Shown: in pieces, positions 43,107-45,195 of the stretch
Position numbering within the stretch: the first letter of the stretch is position 1
Layout: each line of letters starts with the position of its first letter
Assembly: GCA_031266805.1 (NCBI GenBank)
Contig: JAISAH010000110.1
Span: 1 to 45,195 of the forward strand
Length of the DNA: 45,195 nucleotides
Reading direction: 5' to 3'
DNA from: Gracilibacteraceae bacterium
GTDB taxonomy: Bacteria; Bacillota; Desulfitobacteriia; Desulfitobacteriales; Syntrophobotulaceae
Position numbers and translations under genes: made by a program
The notes under the pieces: generated by a model
The model's input: only the letters and a program-made list of their open reading frames with translations
Databases searched by the model: none
What the model was told of the DNA's origin: nothing

Positions 43107-43280
43107 AATGTAACGTTTTATCTAAAATGTTACATTGCCGCCGCGTTGCTTAGTTTATCAGGGCTTAGGCCCTGATTTTTTTGTTTCTGAACGGTAAAAT
43201 CACGTCGCCGCCGCTGGGGAAGACCCGCTCAAACCGGGCGTTTCGGGCATTATGTAACATTTTAGATAAACTGTTACATA
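43107..43280. mobile_element. 174-bp element bounded by 30-bp inverted palindromic repeats
   Basis: The left end (43107-43136) is AATGTAAC-N14-GTTACATT and the right end (43251-43280) TATGTAAC-N14-GTTACATA. Each is itself a dyad, and the right one in reverse complement matches the left at about 26 of 30 positions. Between them is a strong plus-strand terminator and no gene. It may be a MITE-like insertion or a pair of operators for the following gene. Confidence 0.6.
43157..43183 (+). terminator. Strong intrinsic terminator upstream of the FkbM gene
   Basis: ATCAGGGC (43157-43164), TTAG, GCCCTGAT (43169-43176) then seven T. No plus-strand gene precedes it within 2.5 kb apart from antisense, so it ends an unknown short transcript or attenuates the FkbM operon. 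Confidence 0.85.
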
Positions 43281-43299
43281 CGCTGCAACGAGGAAACAT

Positions 43300-44487
43300 A
43301 TGTTCGACAAACCTTTTATCCCTGTGCGTTTCACCGATCTGATGGATTTTAATTTTATCTGCGATCTCCTGCGCCGGCATACCGCGGATGAACTGGCCGT
43401 CACCTTCATGCTGATGCGCAAACATCAGGCGGAGGCCCAGGACGACGGCCTGCACGCAGCCGCCGAATCGCCGGCGGAACTGCTCAGCGAGGCGAAAAAG
43501 CTCACTGTTCCGATTGCGCGTCATCCTGCGTTCCTCTGGCAATGGGTGGCGGAAGTCAAAGAACATCTGGACGATTATATCTGGCTGCACGGCATTTTGG
43601 CCGACCAGCATTCCCGGGACACTCTGCTGAACGCCATGCTCGGCCGCTTTTTCAGCACTCATGCTTTTCTGGAAAAAACATATACTCCGATCCAGTATTT
43701 TGACTGGAACATACTGCGCAAGAGAGAAAACTCGCTGTACGTCGATTGCGGCGCTTATGACGGCGACTCCGTCGTAAATTTTATCGGGCGCTACGGCTCC
43801 GACTACGCGCATATTATCGCTTATGAACCGACGCCCGACGTTTTTCACGCCCTGCGGCAAAGCGTCCAAAGTCTTCCACGCGTTCTGGTCCGTCAGGCGG
43901 CGGTGGGAGAGAAAGCGGGCGCGCTTCCTCTGCAATGTTTTCAAATGGCAGTGGGGAATTATGTGGTAATGGACGGCTCTCTTCTTTCTGGCGCTGATAT
44001 AACCGTGCCGGTGGTCGCTTTAGATCAGGACATCGACCCGGCGCTGAAAATCTCACTGCTGAAAATGGACGTCGAGGGGGCGGAATCCGCCGCCCTCCGG
44101 GGAGCGCGCGGGCATATTGTCCGCGACCGGCCTCAGCTCGCCATCTGCGTTTACCATTTATTGGATGACCTGCGCGTGATTCCGCGCCTGATTCATTCTT
44201 ATAACCCCGAACAGGACTTCTATTTGCGCAATCATCAGTTGCATGCAAGTGGAGAGATCGTTTTTTACGCCGACCCTGACAAGCAGCCGGAGCAGACCCC
44301 GCCGGCCTCCGACGCTCCGCTGCGCCGGATGCTGGATCTCAGCGCGACTGTTTACGAAGGATTGGATTATCTCCGTCAGGCGGATCCCGCGTCCGAAGCG
44401 GCCCGGCAGACGCGGGATCTGGTTCACCAAGCTCTGGCGACCCTCTTGCGGGGCAGCGAGCAATGGGCGGAGACGACCGGCGAGTGA
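43300..44487 (+). CDS. FkbM-family methyltransferase
   Basis: The 395-residue protein has the FkbM fold for S-adenosylmethionine-dependent O-methylation: YVDCGAYDGDSVVNFI (147-162) as the cofactor loop, YEPTPDVFHAL, and SLLKMDVEGAESAALRGA near 254. The first 140 residues are a helical extension without recognised function, and the last 70 are also helical. These enzymes often modify surface sugars. An ACGAGGA site precedes the ATG. It lies 22 bases before a glycosyltransferase gene, which supports a role in making envelope or flagellar glycans. Confidence 0.85.
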   Translation: MFDKPFIPVRFTDLMDFNFICDLLRRHTADELAVTFMLMRKHQAEAQDDGLHAAAESPAELLSEAKKLTVPIARHPAFLWQWVAEVKEHLDDYIWLHGILADQHSRDTLLNAMLGRFFSTHAFLEKTYTPIQYFDWNILRKRENSLYVDCGAYDGDSVVNFIGRYGSDYAHIIAYEPTPDVFHALRQSVQSLPRVLVRQAAVGEKAGALPLQCFQMAVGNYVVMDGSLLSGADITVPVVALDQDIDPALKISLLKMDVEGAESAALRGARGHIVRDRPQLAICVYHLLDDLRVIPRLIHSYNPEQDFYLRNHQLHASGEIVFYADPDKQPEQTPPASDAPLRRMLDLSATVYEGLDYLRQADPASEAARQTRDLVHQALATLLRGSEQWAETTGE

Positions 44488-44509
44488 CTAAAAGGGAGTG
44501 AGCAGATCA

Positions 44510-45113
44510 ATGCCGCAAGTAAGCGTGATCATGCCGGTCTATAACGCGGAAACCTATCTGGCCCGGGCCGTGGACAGCGTGCTGGCCCAGACCTTGCGCG
44601 ACCTGGAACTCATCCTCGTGGACGACGGTTCCACGGATACATCCTCTGCCCTCTGCGACGATTATGCCGCGCGCGACGACCGCGTTCGCGTCATCCGCCA
44701 GAAAAACGGCGGCGCGCCCGCGGCCAGGAACGCCGGGATAGCGGCAGCTTCCAGCGAGTACATCGGATTCATGGACAGCGACGACTATATCCTGCCCGCC
44801 ATGTATGAACGCCTGCACCTGAACGCGGTTCCTACGGGACGGGACGCGGTCAACTGCGGTTCGTTTGTGCTGAACGACAAAGATTTCACCCCGCCCTATC
44901 CGCGCGCGGAGGACGAGACGCGCCGCTATCCTGCGGCTTATTTACCGTTACGCCGCGCAAACGATCGCCGCCCGGGATATACCGCTTTATTTTGCCTATA
45001 ACCTTATGGGCCAGTCGGTATGGACTATGCTGATCAAAACGGATCTGGCCAGGCTATTGCCCTTCCGCCGCATCCGCTTTGACTTGACTTTGACGGCAAA
45101 AACGGTTTTTTAG
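44510..45113 (+). pseudogene. Family 2 glycosyltransferase, frame-disrupted
   Basis: From ATG 44510 the protein shows the GT-A fold of family 2: VSVIMPVYNAETYLARAVDS, LILVDDGSTDTSSALCDDYA, KNGGAPAARNAG and the metal-binding MDSDDY. This frame ends at 45001, but from about 44931 the +1 frame continues convincingly (YAAQTIAARDIPLYFAYNLM, VWTMLIKTDLARLLPF) to a stop at 45113, and the same frame stays open afterwards to the window end. One base is therefore missing or added near 44925-44935, and the stop at 45113 may be a second lesion. Either a decayed gene or poor sequence near a contig end. A GTG start at 44498 is possible but less likely. Confidence 0.75.
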
Positions 45114-45195
45114 TATAACAATGCGGACTTTCCAAGGGTCCCTGGCCCGAAAACGAAAAAATTCCGCGAAATGTGGTGCCGCGTATGTGAAAAAT

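Noticed and set aside
43165-43944. A 259-codon minus-strand frame at the FkbM start
   Set aside because: It is antisense to FkbM and covers the terminator and palindromic repeat; no ribosome site or domain.

Overview
The window reads as a chromosomal piece of a diderm (outer-membrane) Firmicute, most likely a Negativicutes-type anaerobe. The reasons are inferential. The block rpsB-tsf-pyrH-frr-uppS-cdsA has the Firmicute order. An RTX calcium-binding protein with TolC/HlyD (type I secretion) remnants implies an outer membrane. A ferredoxin/[FeFe]-hydrogenase-type sensor implies anaerobic H2 metabolism. No rRNA, tRNA or CRISPR array was recognised.

Layout. 1-3.2 kb: an atypical SDR epimerase behind a consensus promoter, convergent with topA. 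3.3-5.8 kb: a Panacea-domain antitoxin with a small putative toxin, and an ankyrin protein. 5.9-12 kb (minus strand): the translation/envelope block, transcribed from a strong promoter at 12.15 kb, with a terminator after tsf, followed by a soluble hydrogenase-like chemotaxis sensor. rpsB carries a one-base frameshift in an A run. 12.1-20.1 kb: an accessory island with a BlaR1-type remnant, a broken TolC/HlyD segment, a second short paralogous remnant, a lipoprotein and a 1339-residue RTX protein, the last three behind a consensus promoter. 20.1-23.2 kb: RhuM-like protein, CHAP amidase fragment and a DUF234-type ATPase. 23.3-28.7 kb: a giant DUF4132 protein preceded by a small protein whose ends look beta-grasp-like. 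28.8-34.4 kb: a PAS histidine kinase, a DUF4874/DUF4832 secreted protein, a HEAT-like protein and a DUF3990 protein with a candidate antitoxin. 34.4-40.9 kb: a catabolic-looking module of a CocE-type hydrolase, two closely similar MFS transporters and a sigma-54 activator. A good sigma-54 promoter lies in front of the hydrolase, a MITE-like element sits on its 3' end, and a pentanucleotide repeat lies at the activator's promoter. 41-45.2 kb: an AAA-ATPase/nuclease-like protein, a 174-bp inverted-repeat element, an FkbM methyltransferase and a frame-disrupted family 2 glycosyltransferase running to the window end.

How the parts work together. The hydrolase would release a small acid, the two carriers would move it, and the PAS-AAA-HTH activator would sense it and switch on the hydrolase promoter. 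The RTX/lipoprotein pair looks like an exported protein and its envelope partner whose dedicated exporter has decayed locally. Two toxin-antitoxin-like pairs, small palindromic repeats in intergenic gaps and several decayed genes mark this as a plastic region around a conserved housekeeping core.
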